Source of the DNA: Physcomitrium patens
Lineage: Eukaryota > Streptophyta > Bryopsida > Funariales > Funariaceae
Assembly: GCF_000002425.4 (NCBI RefSeq)
Contig: NC_037271.1
Location: 12,617,792 to 12,681,791 of the forward strand
Length of the DNA stretch: 64,000 bases
Direction of reading: 5' to 3'
Every line of letters starts with the position of its first letter. The first letter of the stretch is position 1. The notes under the pieces are model-generated. The model saw nothing but the letters and a program-made list of their open reading frames with translations. It ran no database searches and was not told where the DNA came from. The position numbers and the translations under genes were made by a program. Below are positions 12,333 to 25,817 of the stretch, in pieces.

Positions 12333-12802
12333 TGCAAATATGCATTTGGTCCCCTTGATCAACTTTAAAATAGCACATAAAAGCAAACAATGAAGTAAAT
12401 AAAGAACAATATAAATTGGATGAATACATAGATGAATAAATACATACAAGCATATATTTTTTAAACTATTTATGATATTAAAATAATATATAACAAAAAA
12501 TATATAATAAATATAATGTAAAATAAAAGTATATATATATATATATATATATATAATTTCTTGTGATGATTTGAAATCATATAATGTTTTCATATGTTCA
12601 ACTAAAATAGAATTTTCATCTTTTTAATAGTAGAATATTCAACAATCATTTTAGAGAAACTATTATAGTGAAATCACAACTACAAATTGAATATTCTATC
12701 ACTTTTTTTAATTTACTGATTTATTGCATTATCAAAATTATATTTTTTTATTTTGATTTTGATTTTTGAAAAATATGTTTCTCATATGTATTCTAAAACT
12801 AA

Positions 12803-12850
<48 letters not shown>

Positions 12851-13295
12851 AGTTTATAATTTTATTTTTTAAATATTTATATTCTTAAAAATAAAAAATC
12901 ATAGTAAAATTTATTTTAAAAATAAAAATTTATACAGTTTAAACCTAGTAGATTAATGACTCTTTAGCACGTCAATACTAAGCAAATATGTTATTATAGA
13001 GATTGTGAGAATTCTTCTTATTTTATAAATTGTAATAATTGTGTTAAGTAGCACCTGTGTCTATAGTTGAATAAGTAATTATAATATGAATGCATAACAA
13101 ATTATCATGTTTATAAAAGTATCAGATTCTATTTGCAAATATTATGATGAATATATGAACTAATTCATAAATAAATTTTTTCATCTATCAAATATTGATG
13201 GAAAGAAAATTTTAAAATTATTATTCTCAAACATAATAGTCGTATATTTATTTGCTAAAAATTGTATATACTTAAATAGATACACATACATAGAC

Positions 13296-13330
<35 letters not shown>

Positions 13331-13950
13331 GTACATTATCTAAAGAGTGTTCTAATGATAAATAAAAGTTTGAACATTTTTAAAAATTAAGACTATGTTA
13401 AGTGAATTTTAATGGAAAAAAAGAGGGATAAATTGTATTACAACATAATTTCTTATATATCTATGAATTTTATTTAATTTTTTATGTATATACAATTTTT
13501 AGAAAATATAATTTGATGCATACAAAGAACATTTATATATATATATATATATATATAGGGACACATACTCACACACTAAAACAAAATATCAAAACAACTA
13601 TGTGTTTTGGTTTAAATACATCATATGAGTTTTAAATTTAAAATTTATAATATACTTAATGAAAATAAAATGTTATATATTATTTTATTCATACAAAGTA
13701 TCTAAACTTATTGAGTATTTATTATGTAATATATTTTTAAATTATTATAACATACATTAATATTAATTAAAAATAAAAAAATAGGTAAAATATAAATATA
13801 CATATATACATAGATTATAAAATAGAATAGAAATTCTCTCATAGAATGTTTTAATGTCCAAAATGTCTTTGATGTAGTTTCTCCCCTATTTTTTTCTTAA
13901 ATTTGTTTCAATTTTGTTTCTCAACAAACACACCAACAAGATAGTTCAAA
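12061..13950. other. AT-rich stretch with many microsatellites
   Basis: Contains AT/TA runs at 12,301-12,328, 12,531-12,557, 12,805-12,850 and 13,534-13,557, and a 30-base A tract at 13,297-13,326. Open frames here encode only Tyr/Ile repeats from the TA runs. No gene or transposon coding similarity seen. Confidence 0.7.
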
Positions 13951-14900
13951 GGTGGCACGTCCACCCACCACACTCACAATTCCCAAATTTTATTTCCTTT
14001 TAGATGGCCTCTCTCTCTCTCTCTCTCTCTCTCGCTTTGACAATGTGGCCATGAATTCTCACCAAAGAGGACCACAAAAACACTCAAACGTTAGAAGAGT
14101 CCTGGAGTCTACCTATACTTGATTGGTGCAGCAAACTTTATGTGGCCGGAGGATGAAGAAAGGAAGGAAGGGAGGGACCCCACGAGGAGTTAGCCCCAAG
14201 CTTCCTTGGTCTTGGAATGCACACATACCCCTCGCCCATCATAATAATAGCCCACTGGGGTGGGGGATTCTGCGTGGAATCTGTCTTATCCGCTGGAGCA
14301 ACCCACACGGCCCTCATTAAAATCCACGTCTGTAACCGTCGCCCATCTCGAAGCGGAGGGAGGGGGGGACCGCTCTGCTAGCTCAGCACGCGGTGCTGGG
14401 ATCGGGCGCCTCTGGTGGAGGACGAACGAACCGAAGTAGATGAATAAAATATGAAACTTTTCGTCTAAATAGATGAAAGTTTTGGCCAGAGGGTTTGACG
14501 ACAAGGGAACGAGGGGCACCAGTTCTCAGCCAATTGATATGAGAACGAGGGAACGGGTTGCCGGATTTGGGGCCTGCAGATTATCTGAATAACCCGCTAG
14601 AATCGTCCAAAATTATCCTTTCCGGGTGGGAAAAAGCTTTCGACACCCGTGCCGCAAATGCGCGCTTCTTATCTTGAAGCGATTTACCCCGTGCGGCGTG
14701 GTGAAACTAGAAAAATTACCCTCGGTGAAAGTACGAAAGGTGATTCTACCCTCCACCACTTTTTCCAAATGGGGCGTGGATTCAACCGACGAGTTTCGAC
14801 CTCCGGGTTCTCACCCCATCCCCAGGCTTGAAACGAATGATTTGGTCGTCGTTCGCTTTTTCATTCGTTACTAATGCTTAGAACTCGTTTGTGCGAGGAG
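13951..14900. other. GC-richer island, no recognised gene
   Basis: Begins with a TC microsatellite (14,009-14,033). Open frames at 14,123-14,320 (plus) and 14,626-14,874 (plus) are short and have no known motif; their composition is Pro/Gly/Arg-rich in all frames. It could be promoter or 5' leader DNA, or a fossil gene fragment. I assign no function. Confidence 0.4.
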
Positions 14901-15880
14901 GATCATTGAGTCATCAAATCTTCATGAATGTTACTTTGGCATTGAGAAATGCACACTTCAGGATAATGTTTTGTATTTAATTCCCGAGGATTGAATTTTT
15001 ACAAAAAATATATATTCTGGATATTGTATACTGTAATGGGAAATGATGTTGAAATTCAAGTATACACAAGAATAAGAGAATTATTTTACATAGTAAATGG
15101 ATGAGATGAATTTCAAATAGAAGAGACTTCCCTTTTCCTCTATAAAAGTTGTATGTAACTAATCACATACATAATCACAAAAAATAATAATAATAATAAA
15201 TAATAATTTTATTATTGTTATGTGGTGGAATTAATTCATTTTTATGTTTTCTCATGTTTTGGTTTTGATTATTATATTTTTGATTAATTTTATTTTTAAT
15301 GAATCTATAAACTTGAATACATTTTGGTTGCTACATTCAATACAATATATCTTCAAAAACAGATACATACTAGTAAATTTCAGAGGATATTATCAAACAT
15401 CTATAGAAACAATCCAGTTCGTTGTCATTTCAAAAAAGGAAAAAATAAATAAATGAAAGGGAACATTCCCTTGGATAACATCACTTGTTGAAAATCTGGT
15501 CCAAAAAAACCCAAATAAACAAAAAAAACAACACAAAACAAACAATCGACGTGATTTTAATTTTTAACTCGCTTAGAAGTTGTTCAGCAAACTTTTGGAT
15601 ATATTTTTTTAATATGTTCCTAAAAAAAGAAAACCCGAATATCTTATAATTAAAGCACAACTTGTATAATTGGACACAACATCAAATGGCATGCCTAAAC
15701 TCTCAAATATCACTCAAAAGGTATAACTATTCGTATGTTGTTGAAATATAATTATAGCATTTGTATGTTTAGTTGATGAGACAAAAAAGGCCCAAATTGA
15801 CCACTTTGTGTGTTCTCATGTAAACCCCAAATCGACTCAAAATATTCACATCGCTTCACACCCCCAATATTAACTCTTTT
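14901..15880. other. AT-rich intergenic DNA
   Basis: AT-rich, with an AAT-type repeat at about 15,186-15,205 and no coding or RNA signal that I can support. Confidence 0.6.
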
Positions 15881-16560
15881 CCCTAAAACTGGACGGTTCC
15901 CTTGAAAAAAGGAGGGCGGTAGGCTTTTGCATTAAGGAGGGGGTGGGGGGGTCAGTACCACCTTAGCGGCTTTAGGCGCATGAGCAGAAAGGTATCACCT
16001 GAATACCAGGCCAGAAAGGACCCTTCCAGGTCGTGCGCGGCATTAGTATTCGTAATTATGTTGCGACACACAGCAGCCCCATCAGCAAAGTTTAATATCT
16101 CCTACCGCCTCTCCTTTTTCTGAGAAGTCGCTGTCTGCTCGAGGGTTCGGCCCCGAATGTCCTTTTTCCCCGCCTTTTTGTAGAGCGGCCTTAGGGCTGG
16201 CAGGCTTTTAGGTGGGGGGTCCTTAGGCCGCGCGATACCTTTACATTGAGTTGGCTCAATGTGGTTGGAAGTCGGACGACACAGTCAAGGCTCCGTGATG
16301 GCAATGACCACTCTATATCCTAACTCAATCTCACTCATTGGCCTCAATTAAATTTTGCTGAAATTCTAAATTTGTCATAGTTGCGGCTCCAAACACTGGT
16401 GGATTCCCCTTTGAACAAGTTTTTAATGATTCCCAGCTCAATCTTCTCTACAAGTAGCATATACTTTTTTGTGGGTTTACAGATATAATCCCCCCCCCTC
16501 CCCGAAGCCTCTTTATCTGAATGGGATGCTTGAAATTGCTGGATGAGACTCGTCGATTTG
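15881..16560. other. GC-richer island, no open frame
   Basis: A sharply bounded patch with G and C runs (for example about 15,934-15,951 and 16,490-16,503). All frames are closed by stops. I looked for organelle-derived DNA, rRNA and tRNA signatures and did not find them. Origin unknown. Confidence 0.4.
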
Positions 16561-17500
16561 CGATGTCATGTACATCTATATATATATATATATATATATA
16601 CTCAAATGCAAGAAATCAGCGATAAACAGTGGACATGACAGCATTTGGTTTTGTATGTTTTTTATTTATTTTTATTTATTTAAGCATTTTTTGTTTGAAT
16701 TGAAGTTTGGTAATTTTTGGAATATCAAAAACTGAAAGCATAACTTAGTTTAATCAATTTTTTTGAAATACTTTAACTTGGTGATTTGGGGTGAGAACAA
16801 TAAAGAGAAAAAAGAAAAAAGAAAAAAAGAATAAAGACTTGGTGTATAGTATATACTAAAATAATTACTCTAGTAACATTCTATAAACAGAATATTACTC
16901 TTTTATAATTAGATTAATGCACGCAACAAGTCAGCATCTTGTATAACAATGAATAATATATTGTAGTTATAATTAGTGTTTGTGTAACATATCTTATTAA
17001 ACAGAGAGTGATAGTTTAAATTTCGACATTACAACATTATATGGCCACAATGCATATTGAAGCACATTGAGATCTTTTTCATGAGGTACTGTATTTGGGT
17101 AATTAAATAAATAAAGAAATTTATTAATATATATATTAATATTTTAATTAAGTAGTATTTCGATTCAAGTAATTTCTACAATAGGCTATTGAACAGATGA
17201 GAGGCACATCACATACTATAAAGAAATATTTTACTAAGTTCATTTTTAGGAATCACACGTCCACAAACACGGTCTGATGTTTCCGTCACCAATTCATTCG
17301 TCATATACAATAAACAGAAAATAAATAAAACCCATCACATTTTGTGATATTTTATCGTATTGATATATGTATGTACACATGGATACTATCTTAAGCTAGA
17401 TGAATTATTACATCGAAACTAAATAATCGAGGGACTTAGAAAAAGTGTAGAGTCTCCACATTGTATTATTTTTTTATGCTCAATGACAATAAATCCTTCT
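16561..17500. other. AT-rich intergenic DNA
   Basis: Contains a TA microsatellite at 16,576-16,600 and purine-rich AAAAG repeats near 16,805-16,830. No gene seen. Confidence 0.6.
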
Positions 17501-18020
17501 ATTGCATGTAAAAAAGACATCGAACGAACGTTAAAAATAGGTTAGGGGACTGTCTTGGAACCACACAACTGTGGTTCGTGACGCGAGGGAGGGGGTTTGG
17601 ATAGATGAAAGACGTTATAAATTGATGGATGAATTTGTGGCGATCTGGATGAGCAGTGCGTTGGCTAATCTGCGCGGGTCTCAGTGAATTAGGGGATGAT
17701 GGGCAGCAGTGGTGGTAGGGAGGAGGGGGCGGTGACATCACCGGTTCAAATCCCCGCAAGTACCCGTGGGACTCATTACTCATGATCAATCCATGACCAT
17801 GTACGGCCCCCGGACCCGTCCTGGCCTCGCCCAGGGGGGGAGGGAGGGGGGGGGGGGTAGAATTCATTTCAGACTAATCCACATCTCAAGGTGGTGGCCC
17901 GGCCCGGTCCCGTCCCGCTCTGACCTGACAGAAAGGAGAGAGCGAATCTTTTCAAATCTTTGTAGAATCTTCGATTTCCGTGGACTGGTAAAAACAAAAA
18001 AGAATATTTTGCAAACGAGA
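17501..18020. other. GC-richer island, no recognised gene
   Basis: Overlapping frames on both strands (17,499-17,867 minus; 17,766-18,071 plus) are Pro/Gly-rich because of G/C runs such as 17,832-17,857, and neither has a known motif. A GGTTCAAATCC string at about 17,742-17,752 resembles a tRNA B box, but no stem can be formed (see rejected list). Confidence 0.4.
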
Positions 18021-18023
18021 GAA

Positions 18024-18284
18024 CTATATATATATATATATATATATACATATAGTGATTTTTTTATTTAATAATAATATTAAAAATATTTTTATGTTTT
18101 CATATGTATATATATGTATATATAATTGCAAGGGTCATGACAAGAAACATGATACCAAATTGCTTGGTATCATATTATATGGTTATGATAATTTGTATTC
18201 ATGTTCTTAAAATATATGTATACTTTACTTTATTTACTATAAGTATTAAAATTAACTCTAGCATCCTTCCATATATTTTTTTGG

Positions 18285-18317
<33 letters not shown>
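18024..18317. repeat. TA microsatellites (18,024-18,048; 18,286-18,317)
   Basis: Two dinucleotide TA tracts flank AT-rich DNA with additional TATATG-type repeats around 18,104-18,124. They generate spurious open frames with Tyr-Ile repeats. Confidence 0.9.
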
Positions 18318-18318
<1 letters not shown>

Positions 18319-18429
18319 CTTATATAATTATTATGTTTTATTAAGTGATGCAAAGAATTTAAAAGATATATTTTATATTAGTTTATTTTGCATCTTGCAA
18401 ATAAATTGACTATTTTTTTTTTATGTATA

Positions 18430-18655
18430 TAGAAAATGTAAAATAGATCTAAGTTTTTACTAAAACAATCCATCTATCCTAACCACTATGAAATGAAATG
18501 AAATGAAATGAAAAAAAATAAAATAAAAAATAAAAAATAAATACTTAGATTTAATTTTCTATTATTAGATTTATAACCAATTAAAACCAATCACATTTAT
18601 CATAATTATTATATTCTTCAACAAAAGTGATTCTATTTAATAAAAATATAGAGTT
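18430..18655. mobile_element. MITE-like copy 2 (decayed)
   Basis: The left end (AGTTTTTACTAAAACAAT, about 18,449-18,466) and the inverted right end (about 18,625-18,652) match the terminal inverted repeats of the better preserved copy at 56,714-56,874. The interior shares AACCAATCACATT followed by ATATTCTTCA. The interior also holds a TGAAA pentanucleotide repeat (about 18,489-18,512). No coding capacity. Confidence 0.55.
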
Positions 18656-18659
18656 ATTT

Positions 18660-18680
18660 AATATATATATATATATATAT

Positions 18681-18711
<31 letters not shown>

Positions 18712-18712
18712 T
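18660..18712. repeat. Compound AT-CT-AT microsatellite
   Basis: An AT run, then a CT run, then another AT run in direct succession. Confidence 0.95.
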
Positions 18713-18842
18713 TATATTTATATTATTAAAATGATAAAATTATCAAGCAATCTTATTAACCTAATCCATTCAAAGTATATAAACTACATATATTTGATGT
18801 TTATACATAACTGCATATTGTTCTTACATTGTGATTATGAAG

Positions 18843-19381
18843 TGTTGTTAAGGACATGAATCTTAAAGAACTAAAAGTTCAATAAATTCTTGTGTCACTT
18901 GAAAAGACTAAAAAATCACTCAAAGATGGTATAATATTAAAGTAAAAGACTATTACCAAAGATAAGAAGATTAAAAGTCTTGAAACAAGACTAAAGACTA
19001 AAAAAGAGTTGATAAGAATGAAAAAGACTACACTCTTGCCTTTATATATATTATCTAAGTAGAAGCTATGTAATGACGTTTTATAGAACATTTGATATTT
19101 GTCAAACTTACAAGATACATGTCTTAACTTGTAAGACCAATTTTATATATGTATGCTACATAGTTAGCTTGTACCTTAAACTACTAATACATTCAGCTCA
19201 TAGCTAACTTGTTGGCCAAGTTTATAACCTAGCAATCAACTATAAATATATGTAAAGTCAAAGTCACATCTATAAAGCATTTAAAAAGTTTTTCTACAAA
19301 ATATTATCAAATTTATCTACTTTAATTTATTTTTGTTTATTTTTATTATTTATATAATTATTAAAAAATATATTCATGACA
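18843..19381 (-). repeat. Element A 3' LTR
   Basis: 539 bp. On the minus strand it starts TGTCATGAAT and ends CTTAACAACA. It is preceded by the purine-rich tract CCAAAAGGAGAAATAA (19,382-19,397, minus), as expected for a polypurine tract. Aligns with the LTR at 40,782-41,322. Confidence 0.9.
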
Positions 19382-21720
19382 TTATTTCTCCTTTTGGAAA
19401 CAAGATCGATGACAAGCATTGATTACACGTTGATGAAGCCCAAAATGCAACAAACTTTATTTGGAATATATTATGATTTTTTATTTTTTAGTTTTTTATT
19501 ATTTTTTTCTTTCAAAAATAGTTGATAGGTCCTATTAGCTATCAATAATATTCAATTTGAGAGCATGAAGACTACCATGTTATTTAATTTTTGTTGGAGC
19601 CTTTGTAACTTCCTTCAAATAAAACATTTGTAATACCATCAAGATTTGTTTCTATTTCTTATAAAATTACCAAACATCGGAAGTCTCTTCTAAAGTTGTG
19701 ATACCAAACACATTGTATCTTGTCATTTATTGAAAGAAAAATATGTCATTTTTAAAGATTTCTTATATTTATTACATTGTCTTGAAGGTTATGACAATCC
19801 TAATATCTTATTTGATAAGTCAACAAATGATAGCTCTTAAGTTGAATCTACTAATTATTGGTTCTTCATCTCTTTAATTCCACAAATATATAAAATTATA
19901 AATAAAATAGAAGATAGAATAAAATATTTTTTTAACCATATTTTTTATACCAAAGATTTATTATTCTTTATCTTGATTTTGATAGATGTCATTGATGAAA
20001 AAAATCAACATTTTTTGTTATATTTGCAAGATTCTTAGTAGGCTCCTAAGTGCATTCATTAATATCAAATCCATGACAATGTACAAGATATTCTAACCTA
20101 CTTTGGTGTTGCTTTTAGTCTAAAACTTCTTTGATCTTGAATTATTGATTATTATCCACTTCTATAGGAAAAGTTATCATTTGTCTTCTTTCGAAGATAT
20201 TCATTATTTTATATGACTTAAGAAGAGACATGTAAAATAGAAGATGAATCTTCATAGACTTAAATAGATATAATCAATAAGCAATTAGATTGATTTATTT
20301 ATAAATAGGAAATAATCAAAGTATATGATAATCCAACTTGTTATAATAGTAGCTAGTCTTGATATTGTAACAATATTTTGTCGTCAATCCAGAATTAAAG
20401 TTGCTCCTTGCAATAAGCATCTATATTGGTCTTTTTTCATTCTCAAGCTTCTTTTAATTGTGCTTTCATTGTTTTATGTAGCTCAGATAAATAATTTGTT
20501 AAATCTTCTATTTCAAGATTATCAACTTTTGAAAAGTTAAAAACATCAAATTATGGATGATAATCATAATTATTAAAAATAAATAAAATTTTGAATAGAA
20601 AAATATATTATATTATTATAAATAAACTTTGTGAATGATAAAAGAGTTTTCCAATCATCTTATTGATAGTTAATGATATACCTCAAATTTTGCTCAAAAA
20701 CTTAGTTTATATGCATCATTTGTCTATTAATTTGAGAATGAAAAGTCACAAATAGTTTTATGTCTACTTTTAAAATCTTGAAAAAAATTCTCTAAAATCT
20801 TGATACAAATTGAGTCCTTCTATCCAATATAATATCCTTGAATAATCCATGATAGTGATAGATATTATTAATGAAAAACTTAATTATTTATTCACTTGAA
20901 ATAGATTTTATATATGATATAAAATATGCCATCTTATAAAAATAATCTACTATCATGACTATAAAATTATAAGAACTTGAGATTAAGATGTTCATGATAA
21001 AAATCTATAAAATAAAAAAAACCATGATTGTTCTAAAATAAGTAATGGCTGAAGAAGTCCATAAGGTCAATGATAAAGAATTTTTGATCTTGAACAAATG
21101 TTACATGATTGTATAAATTCTTTGATTGCCTTTATATTTGAGGCTACTAAAAATCTCTAGATATGACGTCTAAAGTCTTATTATGTTTAAAATGTCTAAT
21201 TATTGAGAAGTTGTAATAGGCTTAAAGAACACATAATTGTAATTTGTTTTCTACAATATATATTTAAAAAATATAATAGATGATTCTTGAATTCAAACTT
21301 AAAATAGCATAAGACTTAGAAAAATACCTCAAAAAGTTGACACAATATAAAATTTATACACAAATAAATGTTATCTTAAAGACTTTAAAAAAATATTTGG
21401 TTTCTTTGCTCTACTTAAGTTTATTTATATAGGTTAAATATTTAAGAAAAGTCACAATTAGATTTTTTTTAATGAAGATTTATTAATAATAAGAAAATTT
21501 TAAAAAATATTAAATATTTTATATTATTTTTAGAATATTTTAATTTATGATACTCTGAACCTTCAAAATAAATGATACATATTTATGATATTGATCTTCT
21601 TGAATCTTTGATAGTCTATACATATCCATAATGACTTTTCTTTCTTCTTTATAAATAAAATACGATGTCCTATTAGAGATTTTGAATGGCATATAAAATT
21701 CTTAAGTAAGTTCTTCTCAA
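19382..21720 (-). pseudogene. Element A pol remnant (RT fragment, integrase, chromodomain)
   Basis: Minus-strand peptides: an RT start motif FKISNRTSYFIYKEERKV (about 21,690-21,600), directly followed within about 100 bp by the RT connection region, so most of the palm is absent. Integrase includes a decayed HSQINRQMMHIN-VFEQ block (about 20,770-20,690) and IINYQ-DDW (about 20,670-20,645). The chromodomain shows the DINEC...KNLANI block (about 20,070-20,000). Position 20,759-20,760 (TA) is the unoccupied counterpart of the Tc1-like insertion site in element B. Confidence 0.8.
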
Positions 21721-23141
21721 TGTATTCTTTGAGAGCACAAATTTGTTTTGTGATAACTTTAAGATTGGTCTAAATGGTGATTGAGCTCTTTCTTGAAGAT
21801 CAATTAAGCATTCATACATATGATGCTTTGAAAAAAAATTATGTATTTGTTTTTTCAAAAACATCTTGATAAACTTGGTATTGACTTGGTATGTTGCTTG
21901 TAGTCTTTCTACTATTAGAAATGGATATGGTATATATAACAAAATATGACTTTTTTTTTGTAACATGCATAAAAGTGCTTGCATCTACCAATAAGAGTTT
22001 AATTGTATTGGACTTATGGATTTCTATTTAATTAAGAAAAATTTGGATTAAACTATGAGAAAAATCAAGATTACAAGAAATTTATTCTTATAAAAGTTTA
22101 TACTCTTTTAGCCATGATAATTCTAAAATAATTGAATTGAAAAGAGATCTAATGATATTAAATATTACTAAGCTATTATGATATCTAATTGCTACATCTA
22201 AAAGAGTATTTTTATAGATAATATCTCCAAAAGATAATAAATGACTATTTATTACTTCTATATGTAGGGATTTGTTTTTCTTGTCTAAGGATATTTCTTG
22301 TTTTTTTGACAAAGTCTTTCTTTATAAAATATATTAAGGCTCTTGAATCTAATAAGGCAAAGACTTTGTGATTTTTTGGTAGTAAGTAAAATTCTATTAT
22401 AAAAGAAGATGAGGGATCTAAAGAGAGAATATGATCTTTAATAGGTATTATACAAGATTTCAAATGCATAATTCTTATTGTAATTAGTGCAATTTGTTTT
22501 TTTGACACATTGTCTTCTTTGGCAACCATGATCTTCATATTATGATTATGTTGCTTTTTTTGGATGATGTTGAACAATGTGCTTGGATTCTCTATAATAT
22601 AAGCAAAATCCTTCTTAAAAATATTAATTCTTTTCTTATTTAGTAAGAAGTTTGAAATATACTTTATCAATTTGAATAAATCTAGCCTAGAAGAAGTACC
22701 TTATAGAAGCTTATAAGCTATCATTATGTCTTGATTTTTACATTTCTAATTAAATCTATGTTTTTGGATATCAATGATAGATTATTGCATGCAATGTCTT
22801 GAGCAATAAATTGCTTTAATAAGTTTGCTTTTGACATTGTCAACAATATATCCTTGACATTGTCTTTCAACCCATATTGAAATTGATTGATAATGACTTT
22901 TTCATTTCAATCCATGTTGTAATTAAGATTTTATAATTTAGCAACATATATTATGATAAATATGATCATTTTCATAAAAAAGAGTTTGGATTTTATTATC
23001 CTCTCTTTATCACTTTTTCCAAATGTGATTGTAAACACTTCGAAAAATAAATTTAAATCATAGAAAAATTCATGAATTTAGACAATGATGAATCTTTTTC
23101 TATCAAAGGTATAATATAAGAAAGAACGCTCCTAGATAAAA

Positions 23142-23186
<45 letters not shown>

Positions 23187-23750
23187 GAATAAATCTATTA
23201 AGATATTGAAAAATATGCAAACTTAGATAGAACTTCACTTGTTTTAGAAATCTTCAAAACTTTGATCTTATTCCATCAAACGTCTTTGGCCTACTTATTT
23301 TTATCTTTCTTGTACTTATAGTAACAAGGCTTCTTAAATTTAATTGTGAACTTGATCTATTTGCTTCTCTCAATTGCACAATTTTTTAACATAGATTTAA
23401 AACTTTATTATTGACTTCTTCTACAGGTGTAGGAATAATACCTTCATAATTCAATTTAAAAATACATAATATTTCAACTCTAATATTATTGATAAGCTCT
23501 TGAAGATTTGTAATAGTTACAAATTTAATCTCACTTTCACTAAGGGTATTATTCATAATTTTTTCTTCTACAAACAATCCAAAAAATTCAAAAGTCAAAT
23601 TAGAAGAAAGTAATCTATAACTTCTAATATCAAAAAAAAAAAAAAAAAAAAAAAAAAATCTACAAAGAAGGATAATGTAATTTTTTAAAAAAATAAATAT
23701 TATAAAAATAAATATTAATTTAAAGATAGATAGTCGGCAACCTTCAAAAA
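21721..23750 (-). pseudogene. Element A gag-protease remnant
   Basis: The open stretch 22,245-22,670 contains the retroviral-type aspartic protease motif as LLDSRA (about 22,352-22,336), where family members have D-S/T-G; Gly is replaced by Arg through a G-to-A change. Upstream a degenerate zinc-knuckle region is followed by QKKQHNHNMK. The gag part (22.7-23.75 kb) is broken; the open frame 23,386-23,757 belongs to it and contains a homopolymer (23,632-23,658) and the conserved EVNNKV...CIFKLNYEGIIP segment that also occurs in element B at 48.19-48.37 kb. A TA microsatellite sits at 23,145-23,182. Confidence 0.75.
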
Positions 23751-23819
23751 ATAACAATAAAAGTGAAGTAATTCACTCACTTTTAAAATAAAAAAAATAA
23801 TAAATTAACATTATTGTCA

Positions 23820-24360
23820 AACTATCGAGGATATGAATCTCAAAAAATTAGTAGATCAATAAACTCTTATGTCACTTGAAAAGACTAAAAAATCACTCAA
23901 AGATAGTATAATATTAAAATAAAATAATTATTGCTTAAGATAAAAAGACTAAAAAATCTTAAAACAAGACTAAGGATTAGAAAGGTATTGATAAGAATGA
24001 AGAAGGTTTTGCTCTTGATTCTATATATACTATCTAAGTATGAGCTACATAGCAATATTCTATAGGACCTTTGACACGTCTCCAACTTGTAAGGTACATG
24101 TCTTAATTTACAAGGCTAGTTTTCTATATGTGCATCACATAGTTAGCTTGTACCACAAACTATCAATATATGTCATATGTGGTTAACTACCAAGTTTCTA
24201 ACCTATCAATCAACTACAAATATATACAACATCAAAGCCTTGCCTATAAAGCTTCTAGGAAACTTCTGTATAAGATATTATCAAATTTATATACTTTAAT
24301 TTATTTCTATATATTCATATTATCTAGATAATTATTGGAATAAATATATGTGTCCATGAG
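23820..24360 (-). repeat. Element A 5' LTR
   Basis: About 541 bp, aligning with the 3' LTR over its length, but both termini have lost the clean TG/CA ends (minus-strand start reads CTCATGGACAC, end CCTCGATAGTT). Substantial divergence between the two LTRs points to an old insertion. I do not find a tRNA-complementary primer-binding site just inside it. Confidence 0.8.
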
Positions 24361-24520
24361 AAGTACCTTGAATAACAAATCTACATATAAATACTAAAAA
24401 ATAAAATGACTTCTATTAATCATCAAGACTTATGATATATGGTGGTTGTTAAAATAATTATCCAAGTAATCCTTTATTTTTAAAGCAATACAAAACATAT
24501 TACAAAGCCAATTCACACAC

Positions 24521-24561
<41 letters not shown>

Positions 24562-25566
24562 ATAATATTTTTTATTTTTTATTTTTTTTATGTTTTTATT
24601 GTTGAATTATTTGATTGATTTAAATATACTATACATCTATATTTGCTCTATCAAATTTTATCTCAAAAACTTATAGAAACTATTTTCTTATTTCATGGTT
24701 TATATCTTTAACACACTTAAGTAATTATAGTTTTTTTTTCTTGTTTTACAAGTTTATCAAATTGTAAGTTATATCTTTATTATCTTATCATATTTTTTAA
24801 TAGTAACAAGATAGTTATAAAATTTATATCTTTTGATATTATAATAAATTTACATCTTTTGATATTATAATAAATATATCTATATAATACTAAAGTTATC
24901 TATATATTAGATTTTTAAAAAAATCATATTTTCAATGCTTCAAAAGATCAATAGGATATGAAAAGTCCTGAACTAAATACTGAATTATGTTTTTAGCTAG
25001 GTAGTAAACCTGGAAAATTAATTATTTAATTCTTCCAATACATTCTTGGTTTTGCAAAAATTCATGACTAAGTATGAATTAGATGATTTAAAATTCACAT
25101 TGGCAAAACAAAAAAACAGAGAATAAAGACAATGTTAGATTATTTTTATAAAAATTTATTGATTAATTAATTAAAATTAAAAAACATAAAAGATCTGATT
25201 TTATTTACTTATTTCTTACCAATGATTATTTTTCTATAAAAGTGATTATTTCTTCAAAATTAAATACATGAATATAAATACTACAATCTTAACAATGACA
25301 ATTATGTATATAAGAAAATGTGAATATATATTAATTTTTATTAGTATTTATTTATTTATTTTTATTAGAAGTGTTGTAGACCAATATATCACCAAGAATA
25401 ATTTAAGATAATAAAAATGTATTCACAAATTTATAATTTATACAAATAAATAAATAAATAAAATTTATACAATAAGTATCTTTAATATATAATTTAATAA
25501 AAATAAATAGAAGTACATAGAAATATATTAGGTTAATATTGTTTTATGTATGTATGTATGTATGTA

Positions 25567-25608
<42 letters not shown>

Positions 25609-25786
25609 TAAAAATCAACTGTAGGTGATGCTGGGTATGCGATGTAGCAATAGAAACTTCTCATAGAAGCTTCTACCTTTAGAAGGTCACCATGCACAAA
25701 TTCTACAACTTTAATGCTTGGTCCAAAAGTCCTATTGTCCTTTAAAAGTTTTTACAAGGTCTTCTAATTCACTAATATGTTAAAGG

Positions 25787-25817
<31 letters not shown>

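Larger units (their letters stand above)
18843..24360 (-). mobile_element. Element A: Ty3/gypsy chromovirus with two LTRs, internally deleted
   Basis: Minus-strand element of about 5.5 kb. LTRs lie at 23,820-24,360 (5') and 18,843-19,381 (3'). Reading down the minus strand are gag (about 23.75-22.7 kb), protease (about 22.35 kb), the first part of RT (about 21.69-21.59 kb), the RT connection region (about 21.46-21.33 kb), integrase (about 21.1-20.6 kb) and chromodomain (about 20.1-19.99 kb). Compared with element B, the RT palm with the catalytic YLDD box and the RNase H domain are missing, so it cannot have been autonomous after those deletions. Stops are frequent throughout. Confidence 0.85.

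Noticed and set aside
12235-12593. Two minus-strand open frames of 72 and 100 codons
   Set aside because: Largely translations of TA microsatellites (Tyr-Ile repeats).
14370-14420. tRNA-like TAGCTCAGC string
   Set aside because: No B box or cloverleaf follows; chance match in GC-rich DNA.
14626-14874. 82-codon frame as a gene, including a WEKAFDT string in another frame resembling LINE reverse transcriptase
   Set aside because: No neighbouring RT motifs in any frame; single short match.
17700-17790. tRNA-like B box (GGTTCAAATCC)
   Set aside because: The flanking bases cannot form a T-stem (CACCG against CCCCG) and no D-arm, anticodon arm or acceptor stem is present.
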